A stretch of 60,134 nt of DNA. Source: Kiritimatiellales bacterium (GTDB taxonomy: Bacteria; Verrucomicrobiota; Kiritimatiellia; Kiritimatiellales; Tichowtungiaceae). The stretch lies in assembly GCA_041656295.1 (NCBI GenBank), contig JBBADV010000014.1:1-60134 (forward strand), given 5' to 3'. Of this stretch, positions 35,182 through 42,080 are shown in pieces. The notes beneath the pieces are model-generated. The model worked only from the letters and a program-made list of their open reading frames with translations. It did not search any database and was not told the DNA's origin. A program made the position numbers and the translations under genes. Position 1 is the stretch's first letter, and each line of letters begins with the position of its first letter.

Positions 35182-36042
35182 TTAATACACCGGTTCGCCG
35201 AGCACGGTGGAAACGGCAGCCAGTGCTTTTTTAACTTCTTCCGGCGAACCTTTAATGGCGAGCGTCACCGCGCCTTCGGCACCGGCGATACCGCCGGAAG
35301 CGAGCTGATAGACATCAACATTCGCGAATTGTTTGATGGCTTCGATTTCTGTGAAAAGTTCGCCGGGCAGAACTTTAATCCACGGAATTTTTCCACTGGC
35401 ATCGCGGTCCGCGCGGCTGATTTTTTCAAGCTCATCCAGATTCTGCGACGTCTGCTTTTCGAGTCCGACGGGGATGATCAGACGAATGCCTGGTTTTTCA
35501 ATGAACGGCAGAAACATGCCCATCGTGCCGCCGGTCGGATGGCCGATGCACACTCCGGCTTTGCCTTCACGATAATTGACCAGATTCGCGCCTTTAAAAA
35601 TAATGTCGCCCTTCTGCATCGAACGCAGTCCGGCAATCAATGTTGCATCCGGATCAACCGCACCATTACGCAAAATCAGTTCCCCGAGCGGTTCGCCGTC
35701 CGGCGCGACAGGTTTGGAATTCGCCGGCTGAATCCGGCCGGTCATAAACACACCGCGCGCCAGATTGGTGTACAGGATTTCTTCGACGAGATACGAATTT
35801 GAACTGCCGCGCGTAATAATCACTACGCCGTTGTTCAGCTTGTCCTGCACGGGAGGATATTTTGCGAGGCCTTTAGCAATCAGCCGTTTTCCTTCCGCCA
35901 CCGTCAGCGTTACCTGCTGAACCACCGCGTTTTCATCTGCGTTCATCACCGCTCCTTTTTCAACCGATTTTTCTCGCCGTTCACACGCCGGAATAATTCC
36001 CAAAACGCTCAATGCAAAAATGAATCGAATCCCGTTTTTCAT
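35182..36042 (-). CDS. Putative lipoprotein of unknown function
   Basis: 286 residues from the ATG at 36042 (AAAGAG upstream). The signal ends LSVLGIIPAC with a lipobox-like Cys. The body contains TLTVAEGKRLIAKGLAKYPPV, NNGVVIITRGSSNSYLVEEIL, NGAVDPDATLIAGLRSMQKGDIIFKGAN and GHPTGGTMGMFLPFIEKPGIRLIIPVGLEK, a mixed alpha/beta protein with Gly-rich turns. I do not recognise the family. It lies 10 bp after gtrA and 12 bp before the DUF1961 gene, so the three may form an operon. Confidence 0.65.
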   Translation of the reverse strand: MKNGIRFIFALSVLGIIPACERREKSVEKGAVMNADENAVVQQVTLTVAEGKRLIAKGLAKYPPVQDKLNNGVVIITRGSSNSYLVEEILYTNLARGVFMTGRIQPANSKPVAPDGEPLGELILRNGAVDPDATLIAGLRSMQKGDIIFKGANLVNYREGKAGVCIGHPTGGTMGMFLPFIEKPGIRLIIPVGLEKQTSQNLDELEKISRADRDASGKIPWIKVLPGELFTEIEAIKQFANVDVYQLASGGIAGAEGAVTLAIKGSPEEVKKALAAVSTVLGEPVY

Positions 36043-36052
36043 ATACACTCTT

Positions 36053-36556
36053 TTATCCTTTAAAAACAAAAAACTTACGACCGGCGTAATTGACGAGCAG
36101 TGCAGAAATCATTGCAGCGACATACGAATATGTGGTGGCGAGTCCGAAGAACCGGATGAGAACGTCGCCGACAAATGTGCCGGTAAAAAAAGAAATCAGC
36201 GAAACACCGTAGAACAGCATAAATTCGTGATGCCGTTTGTGTCTGCCGGCTTTGAACACAAACAGTACATTCAGAATATAGGCGGTGAGATTTGAAAAGA
36301 TGAAACAGATGATTTTGTCAATCCAGTAATTCCGCAGCCGGAGATGTTCGGAAATTTGCTGAATATCGAACCCCGCCCGGCGAAGCAGCGCCGTGAACGG
36401 ATCGCTTTCCGTCAGCGCCGGAAAAATCAGCCAGGCGGCAATGAAGAAAATGAAAATATCCACCGCCGTGGCAATCCCGCCGCAAACGCCATACTTAATA
36501 AACTGCACAACCGGGTTGTCTTTGTTGGCTAAAAACTCAGTGACCTTTTTTTTCAT
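36053..36556 (-). CDS. GtrA-family membrane protein
   Basis: 167 residues with four TM helices, from the ATG at 36556. Features: VVQFIKYGVCGGIATAVDIFIFF, IICFIFSNLTAYILNVLFVF, FGVSLISFF-like third helix and AAMISALLVNYAGRKFFVF at the end, the GtrA/DPMS-associated pattern. Such proteins are thought to help move lipid-linked sugars across the inner membrane. Between helices 1 and 2 there is an unusually long soluble stretch (about residues 40-70). Divergent from the thioesterase, 64 bp apart. Confidence 0.85.
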   Translation of the reverse strand: MKKKVTEFLANKDNPVVQFIKYGVCGGIATAVDIFIFFIAAWLIFPALTESDPFTALLRRAGFDIQQISEHLRLRNYWIDKIICFIFSNLTAYILNVLFVFKAGRHKRHHEFMLFYGVSLISFFTGTFVGDVLIRFFGLATTYSYVAAMISALLVNYAGRKFFVFKG

Positions 36557-36585
36557 GGCGCGAAGTCTGCCGGTTCTCCGGCGGG

Positions 36586-36613
36586 TTGACGATCCATTTT
36601 TCTGCGCTATAGT
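36586..36613 (+). promoter_or_regulatory. Promoter of the thioesterase gene (leaderless transcript)
   Basis: TTGACG (36586-36591) and TATAGT (36608-36613) are 16 bp apart. The ATG at 36621 is only 7 bp after the -10 box, so transcription should begin at or next to the start codon and no Shine-Dalgarno sequence is possible. Confidence 0.65.
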
Positions 36614-36620
36614 TTTTCGT

Positions 36621-37022
36621 ATGACAACAGAACTCGCAGAACATTTGAAGCATGACCGGTTTATTGAACATGTCGGAATTGAACGGTTCCTTTGTGACAA
36701 CGGAACATGGTCGGCACGATTAACTGTTGAGCCGAAACATCTCAACGGCCTCGGAATCATTCAAGGCGGCGCAGTGTTCACCTTAGCGGATCACGCCTTT
36801 GCAATTGCATCGAATACGGATGATCGAACGTCGGTCGGATTACAGACGAGCATGTCATTTCTCGCGCCGGCAAAAGAAGGCGATATGCTGACTGCCCATG
36901 TCCGCGAAGTGAGCCGGCGGCGGACGGTATCGCTCTACGAAGTGGAAATCGTGAATGAACAATCCGGCGATCTCATTGCGCTGTTTACCGGCACGGCATA
37001 CACGCTGCATAAAGTAAAGTAG
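36621..37022 (+). CDS. PaaI-family hotdog thioesterase
   Basis: 133 residues, normal for a single hotdog domain. The signature HLNGLGIIQGGAVFTLADHAFAIASN (about 40-65) includes the HGG-like turn (QGG) and the Asp on the central helix. Second half: TSMSFLAPAKEGDMLTAHVREVSRRRTVSLYEVEI. It hydrolyses acyl-CoA thioesters; the substrate is unknown. The TAG stop lies inside a perfect palindrome at 37015-37050. Confidence 0.9.
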   Translation: MTTELAEHLKHDRFIEHVGIERFLCDNGTWSARLTVEPKHLNGLGIIQGGAVFTLADHAFAIASNTDDRTSVGLQTSMSFLAPAKEGDMLTAHVREVSRRRTVSLYEVEIVNEQSGDLIALFTGTAYTLHKVK

Positions 37023-37050
37023 ACGCGGCGGAAACGCCGCGTCTACTTTA
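37015..37050. repeat. Perfect 16-bp palindrome supplying stop codons to two convergent genes
   Basis: TAAAGTAGACGCGGCG (37015-37030), loop GAAA, then its exact reverse complement (37035-37050). TAG at 37020-37022 ends the thioesterase, and the mirror TAG (minus strand, 37045-37043) ends the OB-fold gene. The stem followed by TTTA would act as a two-way terminator. Same AAAGTAGACGCG start as the prmC insertions. Confidence 0.92.
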
Positions 37051-37771
37051 TTTCCTGCAACCCGTCGGCGCGGAAAAGTCTGATTTGAATTTCCTCTTTA
37101 TAAAGCTCCACACGCCCGCAAACCCGAATCATTTTTCCCGGCGCCGGCAGCCGGTCGCCCATCACAATCATTACGTCGTCCCAGAACACAACCGGAACAG
37201 AAATTCCGGCGCTTTCAATAAGTAAACGGTACGGCATTCGTGAATGCGGCAGCGAAATTTCAACGGATGTCAATACGCCGCGCACCGCCACCGTTTTTCC
37301 CTCCAGTGCCGGAATAATTTCTGCAAGCTGAAGTTCCGGCGGCGGGACGATGTCCGGCAGCGCTTGGCGATACAGGATAAACTGCTCTGCCGCCGACAAA
37401 CATAAACTGTATTCAAAATCCTGAGCGGCATTCAGATTGCCGGTCACTTCAACCCGGTCACCGTGCTGCGGAATTTTTCCGGCATGCCGTAACGATGACG
37501 TAACCGCTCTGCCGCCGGAAACAGCAATTACACCGGTGCCGTCGTCCACTTCAAAAATAATCCCGCCGCGTTTCAATTGCGTGACTTGTCCGGAAACTTC
37601 ACCGCGGATTTTAATCTGTTTAAAATTCATTTCCGGTGAAAGGTCGGCAATGCGGATTTCCGGCGTACCGGGTTGAAACAAATAAATGCAAAACAAAACA
37701 ATTCCGGTACCGGCAAAAACCGGAGTAATGATGCGCCGGAATTTAATATTGGTTATATTGGAAAATTTCAT
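37043..37771 (-). CDS. Membrane-anchored protein with two OB-fold domains
   Basis: 242 residues. Residues 13-32 form an N-terminal TM helix. Two OB-fold (tRNA-anti-like) units follow: NFKQIKIRGEVSGQVTQLKRGGIIFEVDDGTGVIAV...GDRVEVTGNL (about 49-115) and ALEGKTVAVRGVLTSVEIS...YRLLIESAGISVPVVFWDD...PGKMIRVCGRVELYKEEIQIRL (about 150-235). Such units bind nucleic acid or other ligands, but the predicted exported position makes DNA binding uncertain. The stop is contributed by the palindrome at 37015-37050. Confidence 0.72.
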   Translation of the reverse strand: MKFSNITNIKFRRIITPVFAGTGIVLFCIYLFQPGTPEIRIADLSPEMNFKQIKIRGEVSGQVTQLKRGGIIFEVDDGTGVIAVSGGRAVTSSLRHAGKIPQHGDRVEVTGNLNAAQDFEYSLCLSAAEQFILYRQALPDIVPPPELQLAEIIPALEGKTVAVRGVLTSVEISLPHSRMPYRLLIESAGISVPVVFWDDVMIVMGDRLPAPGKMIRVCGRVELYKEEIQIRLFRADGLQEIK

Positions 37772-37898
37772 TCACATCTCTATACTTAAAAAGAAATGCG
37801 AGTGATAGAAAAATATAAGACAGGGTTGCCGCTCCCTGCTGTCGCTACTTTCTTTCAGAAAGCCACTCTTCGAGTCCAGCCTGTCCGCGCATGCATAG

Positions 37899-37993
37899 TT
37901 GTGGGGCAGACATTCCTGTCTGCCCTGCGCAGGCAGGAATGCCTGTGCCACATTTTCTGCGCCGGCGTGGACAGGCAGGATGCCTGTCCGGCA
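37899..37993. repeat. Three nested short palindromes downstream of mlaD
   Basis: GGGCAGACATTCCTGTCTGCCC, GCAGGCAGGAATGCCTGTGC-like and GGACAGGCAGGATGCCTGTCC hairpins lie in a row, all sharing the GGCAGGAATGCCTG core. The last one almost touches the mlaD stop (37994). They could act as terminators, but their repetition marks them as a dispersed repeat family. Confidence 0.7.
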
Positions 37994-38920
37994 TTAGAAT
38001 GCACCGAAAAGAATGGTGCTGAAGGTAGTGACCGGTGAAGTTTCGCGCATATCGTCAATGGCGGCGCGCAGTTCGGCGAGGAGCTGCTGCGCTTCAATAT
38101 AGATGGAATCGTCGGTCATAAGTTTACCGAGCGTGCCCTCGCCGTTTGCCAGATCGTCGCTGATCTTGCTGAAATTCGCCAGCATGCTGTGAATATTGAC
38201 ATAGACCTCTTCATCCTGGATTAATTTTCCGAGCGTGCCTTCACCGGATTTCAGTTTATCGGTGATTTCGCGGACGTTCCCCATGGTGGTTTGCAGATCG
38301 GCGTACAGCGTTTCGTCTTCGGAAAGCAGCTTCCCGATCGTTCCTTTGCCCGCGGCGAGGCGTTCGCTGACCTGCCGGAGATCTTCAGTAATTGCATTGA
38401 GATTATTATATACCTGATCATCTTTCATCAGTTTGCCGAGCGTGCCCTCGCCGGCACTGACGTCTTTGATCATATCTTTAATTTCAGCAACGGCGATACC
38501 GAGATCGTCAAACACATTTACCGGCGTTATACCGTACACGCCGGCATCCGCCGGGATCGGCCCCGCAGTCAGCGGCCCTTCATAAATTTTCATCTGCTTC
38601 CCGCCGAGCAGCGATGAATCGGTGATTTCAATCCGGTAGCCGGTGCGCAGCTGCACTGCAACATCGAGATCGGCGTGAACGAATACACCGCCGTGTGTGA
38701 GATCAGTGGTTTTTACAACGCCGACTTTGGTGCCGCGCAAAAATACATTATCGCCGGGACGCAGTCCGCCGATCTCTTCAAAGTGCACTGCAAGCGGATA
38801 ATACTCTTTAAAAAAATTCTTCCGGCTGAGCACGATTGTAAAAATGCCCAGCACAATCAGAGTGAGGAACACGAAAAATCCAACCAGCACTTCGATGTTT
38901 AACGTTCTGTTTTTAGGCAT
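37994..38920 (-). CDS. mlaD: MlaD-type lipid-transport substrate-binding protein
   Basis: 308 residues from the ATG at 38920, overlapping the end of mlaF by 8 bp. The TM anchor (about 8-31) is followed by the MCE domain (YPLAVHFEEIGGLRPGDNVFLRGTKVGVV...GYRIEITDSSLLGGKQMKIYEG). The C-terminal half is made of four copies of a roughly 35-residue unit with GEGTLGKL(M/L/I).D..(V/L/I)Y at each start (about 155, 190, 225 and 265), predicted helical. It binds phospholipid in the periplasm and works with MlaE and MlaF. It corresponds to the Ttg2C/MCE subset with a long helical tail. Confidence 0.9.
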   Translation of the reverse strand: MPKNRTLNIEVLVGFFVFLTLIVLGIFTIVLSRKNFFKEYYPLAVHFEEIGGLRPGDNVFLRGTKVGVVKTTDLTHGGVFVHADLDVAVQLRTGYRIEITDSSLLGGKQMKIYEGPLTAGPIPADAGVYGITPVNVFDDLGIAVAEIKDMIKDVSAGEGTLGKLMKDDQVYNNLNAITEDLRQVSERLAAGKGTIGKLLSEDETLYADLQTTMGNVREITDKLKSGEGTLGKLIQDEEVYVNIHSMLANFSKISDDLANGEGTLGKLMTDDSIYIEAQQLLAELRAAIDDMRETSPVTTFSTILFGAF

Positions 38921-39683
38921 GGGTCTGCATTCCTTTCTCCCAGTCGCCGCGGCGCAGGATATATTGAGATTCGAGAAACCGCTGCACGGTTTCATTTTTC
39001 GAGTTAATAAAATCCGCCGGCACGGCATTCTCCACGATGCTCCCGCCGTCGATCATCATAATGCGCGTTCCGATGGAGAGCGCACTTTGCAAATCGTGTG
39101 TGACAACCACGCTGGTTGCGCCGAGTTTTGCGCGCAGGCTGTCGATCAGTTTATCAATCTGGCGCGACATGACCGGATCGAGTCCGGAGGTCGGTTCGTC
39201 ATATAAGATAATTTCGGGTTCCATCACGATCGCGCGCGCGAGTCCGGCGCGCTTCTGCATCCCGCCGGAGAGATCCGCCGGAATTTTTTCGCCGGCGTCC
39301 TGCATATTCACCAGCGCAAGTTTCTCCTGCACCGTTTTCGAAATTTTCTCTTCGGTCAGTTTTGTTTTTTCGCGCAGCGGCAGCGCAACGTTTTCAAATA
39401 CGCTCATCCACTGCAGCAGCGCCGCATGCTGAAACAGAAACCCGAACCGGCGGCGGATGCGCTCGAGCTCCCGGCCGCGCGCCGCACTGATTATATCAGC
39501 GCCGATCCGGACTTCACCGCTGTCCGGCGTCATCAACTTCACCATGTGTTTCAGCGTCACACTTTTTCCGGCGCCGGAAAGTCCGACAATCACGCAGGTT
39601 TCACCGCGCAGGATTTCGAAGCTGACGTTATCCAGCACCTTCCGCCCGCCGAGCCGTTTTGTAACTTTATCAAAAACAATCAT
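38913..39683 (-). CDS. mlaF: MlaF-type ABC transporter ATP-binding protein
   Basis: 256 residues from the ATG at 39683, overlapping mlaE by 4 bp. Walker A GLSGAGKS (about 35-42), Q-loop FQHAALLQWMSVFENV, signature LSGGMQKRAGLARA, Walker B IILYDEPTSGLDP and switch VVVTHD. The LSGGMQKR form and DPVMS after the D-loop are typical of MlaF. It drives phospholipid movement between the membranes. The open frame goes further upstream but through mlaE. Confidence 0.94.
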   Translation of the reverse strand: MIVFDKVTKRLGGRKVLDNVSFEILRGETCVIVGLSGAGKSVTLKHMVKLMTPDSGEVRIGADIISAARGRELERIRRRFGFLFQHAALLQWMSVFENVALPLREKTKLTEEKISKTVQEKLALVNMQDAGEKIPADLSGGMQKRAGLARAIVMEPEIILYDEPTSGLDPVMSRQIDKLIDSLRAKLGATSVVVTHDLQSALSIGTRIMMIDGGSIVENAVPADFINSKNETVQRFLESQYILRRGDWEKGMQTHA

Positions 39684-40450
39684 ACGTAAAATATCCGTGT
39701 GATCATATAGCCGATAATCAGAATCAGCAGAAACGAAATCACCACCGACAACCGCGTTGCGCGACCGACGCCGACCGCGCCGTTGCGCGTGGTCATTCCC
39801 TGATAACACGCCACCGTAGCGATAATCACACCGAACATCGTCGCTTTAAACAGTCCGGTATATAAATCTTTATTCACTGCGTATTGAATCGCATTATCCA
39901 TATACGCCTGGAATGCCACGCCGAGCTGCGTTTTGCCCACTACACCGCCGCCGAGCAGCCCGATCAGGTTTGTGTAGACCGTCAGCAGCGGCATCATCAC
40001 TGCCAGTGCCACCAGACGCGGCATCACCAGAAAACGGTTCGGAGCAATCGACATCACTTCCAGCGCCGCAATCTCTTCCGACACCGCCATTGTTCCGAGC
40101 TGTGCCGCGATGGACGACCCGACGCTTGCCGCAATAATCAGCCCCGCCATCATCGGTCCCATCTCGCGAATCATCACTTCCATCACCAGCATACCGATAT
40201 TCACTTCCTGTCCGTACTGCCGGAGAATCAATCCTGTTTGCAACGCGAGAATCATTCCGGTGAAGAATGCCACCACTGTGATTACGCCGAGACTTTTAAT
40301 TCCTGCAACATACATTTGCATGACCGCTTCACGGCGCGCACGCGGATGAAATACGGTAGGAATATAGGCCGCTGCCGAAGCCAGCATCAGTATCGCCGCG
40401 CCGGCGCCTTGACACGCCTGCAGCACATCACGCCCCAGCCGGGAAAACAT
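39680..40450 (-). CDS. mlaE: MlaE-type ABC transporter permease
   Basis: 256 residues from the ATG at 40450. Five or so TM helices with the family features FFTGMILALQTGLILRQYG, VMIREMGPMMAGLIIAASVGSSIAAQLGTMAVSEEIAALEVMSI and PRLVALAVMMPLLTVYTNLIGLLGGG. Earlier ATGs at 40495 (and a TTG at 40504) would add a polar stretch encoded by a GGGAATC tandem repeat, so I prefer 40450. First gene of mlaE-mlaF-mlaD. No MlaC or MlaA homologue is in the window. Confidence 0.9.
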   Translation of the reverse strand: MFSRLGRDVLQACQGAGAAILMLASAAAYIPTVFHPRARREAVMQMYVAGIKSLGVITVVAFFTGMILALQTGLILRQYGQEVNIGMLVMEVMIREMGPMMAGLIIAASVGSSIAAQLGTMAVSEEIAALEVMSIAPNRFLVMPRLVALAVMMPLLTVYTNLIGLLGGGVVGKTQLGVAFQAYMDNAIQYAVNKDLYTGLFKATMFGVIIATVACYQGMTTRNGAVGVGRATRLSVVISFLLILIIGYMITRIFYV

Positions 40451-40583
40451 TTCCGGTTCCCGATTCCCGATTCCCGATTTTTTATCTGTATGCATCCTGC
40501 TCAAATTTTTTACCCAGAGAGATCAACTTCTCTGAATTTCTGTGTATTCTATGGTTTTATCTTTCCTGCTTCTTTGTAAAAAA

Positions 40584-41903
40584 TCATTCTGTTCCGGTCT
40601 CTTTCCCGCCGAAACGCAAAAACCACAGCAGACGCACCTGCCGGTTTTCTGTATCCTTTTTATACGCTGCCAGCCCTCGCAGTAAAGACCATTCCTTCTC
40701 TCCGTCTGCCGGTTTTTTTTCGCTGTGCCAGAGAAACCAGAGCGTATCGGTTGAAATGGTTCCGGCATCATCTGTCCGCCGGTACAATGTCCATAGCGGC
40801 GCCCAGTTGCGCTCCACCGGCGGCGTGTCGCGGACCGGCCAGAGTTCGAGCAGACGAAAGCGTGATGATGTTCCGGTGCGCCGGTGGCTCATCAGCGGCC
40901 AGACGTGCCAGTAACGCGAAACTTCGGGACACTCATCCAGTGCAACCGTTTCATCGCACAGCACACTTTTTTCAAAAAAGAAGACCGGCACGACGCGATG
41001 ACGGATATAAATCAAATCCGCTTCCTTCTGTCTGCCGGAGAAAAAAACCGGCCAGAGAAAAAATGTCCGCCGGTCTTCGCCGCGATGATATTCCCGGCGC
41101 CCCCACACCGGCCACACATATAATTTACTGCAGCGCTCATCCGTTACGCGCTGAAAAAACGGCCAGGGACAGTACACTTTATCCTGCTTCTCCCCGTCCG
41201 TAAAACGAAAGAACGGCGGCACAATCCAGTGCGTACTTTCAATCTCCGTTTTCGCGCGACCGTAAAGCGGAAACAGAATCCATGCTGAACCCTCATTGCC
41301 GGGATAATAATACTCTGCCGACGTCCAAAACGGCCACAGCACAAATTTTTTATCATATTTTCCGGCAAGCGACGACTGTCCGTAAAACGGGAATACGCGG
41401 TCGCGCGCAATTCCATCGCCGCGCGTATGCGAAATCACCGGCCACAATACACTCGTTGTCTTCACCTCGTTGATCCGGCTCCTGGCATACACCGGAAAAA
41501 ACACAAACGAAATCTCATCGCGTCCTAAAAACTCGTGAATCGTTCCGCCGAATGGGAACAGCGCAAAATAATTTTCACCGGCGGCATCACGCCCCTGGAA
41601 ATAAACCGGCAGCAGCCAGCGCCGGATACGCGGATCGTTCTGATTGCTCTTTTCAAAATTATGCGTAAACCAGAAAATCAGCGCACGCGATGCCGCCTCC
41701 TCCTTAAACTCTTTACGCGAATAGAGCGGCCACAAATAATCACGGATCTCACCCTCCGGCACCGTCGCATGCGAATAAAACGGACGTACCGCAAAGAAGG
41801 TCCCGCCGTTTGTTGCTACGTTTGCATACAACGGAAACAGCGTTCCCGCCGGCAGTGCGCCGGCGACAAAAACCATGCATAACAACAACGCCGTTTTTTT
41901 CAT
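40584..41903 (-). CDS. Secreted protein of repeated [LFWV]P[LVF] motifs
   Basis: 439 residues from the ATG at 41903, with a signal peptide (MKKTALLLCMVFVAGALPAG). I do not recognise a named family. The mature protein is a chain of about fifteen units spaced some 20-30 residues apart, each with a short aromatic-proline motif: LFPLYANV, LWPLYSRK, LLPVYFQG, FFPVYARS, LWPVISHT, VFPFYGQS, LWPFWTSA, LFPLYGRA, PWPFFQRV, VWPVWGRR, LWPVFFSG, VVPVFFFE, VWPLMSHR, LWPVRDTP. Very rich in Trp, Phe, Tyr and Arg. The pattern suggests short beta-hairpins forming a beta-propeller, solenoid or barrel at the outer membrane. Position beside mlaE is suggestive only. Confidence 0.7.
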   Translation of the reverse strand: MKKTALLLCMVFVAGALPAGTLFPLYANVATNGGTFFAVRPFYSHATVPEGEIRDYLWPLYSRKEFKEEAASRALIFWFTHNFEKSNQNDPRIRRWLLPVYFQGRDAAGENYFALFPFGGTIHEFLGRDEISFVFFPVYARSRINEVKTTSVLWPVISHTRGDGIARDRVFPFYGQSSLAGKYDKKFVLWPFWTSAEYYYPGNEGSAWILFPLYGRAKTEIESTHWIVPPFFRFTDGEKQDKVYCPWPFFQRVTDERCSKLYVWPVWGRREYHRGEDRRTFFLWPVFFSGRQKEADLIYIRHRVVPVFFFEKSVLCDETVALDECPEVSRYWHVWPLMSHRRTGTSSRFRLLELWPVRDTPPVERNWAPLWTLYRRTDDAGTISTDTLWFLWHSEKKPADGEKEWSLLRGLAAYKKDTENRQVRLLWFLRFGGKETGTE

Positions 41904-41976
41904 CTCACGACAGAGTAACACGTTCTTAAATAATGCAAAATTATTTTTAACCGGCGGAGTTGTCCTGTTTTTCTAA

Positions 41977-42023
41977 CCACTAATTTACACTAATTATTAG
42001 TGCCGATTAGTGTAAATTAGTGG
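41977..42023. repeat. Long hairpin with perfect 18-bp arms
   Basis: CCACTAATTTACACTAAT (41977-41994) is repeated inverted at 42006-42023 around an 11-nt loop that itself contains ATTAGTG. It lies between prmC (minus) and the aromatic-proline gene (minus) and matches the ACTAATTTACACTAAT type of dispersed text found in many environmental genomes. Confidence 0.8.
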
Positions 42024-42080
42024 TGAAATTCTTTCTCCCGTTTTCTGCCTATAAAATCCGTTTTATCCGCGGTTAAATTT

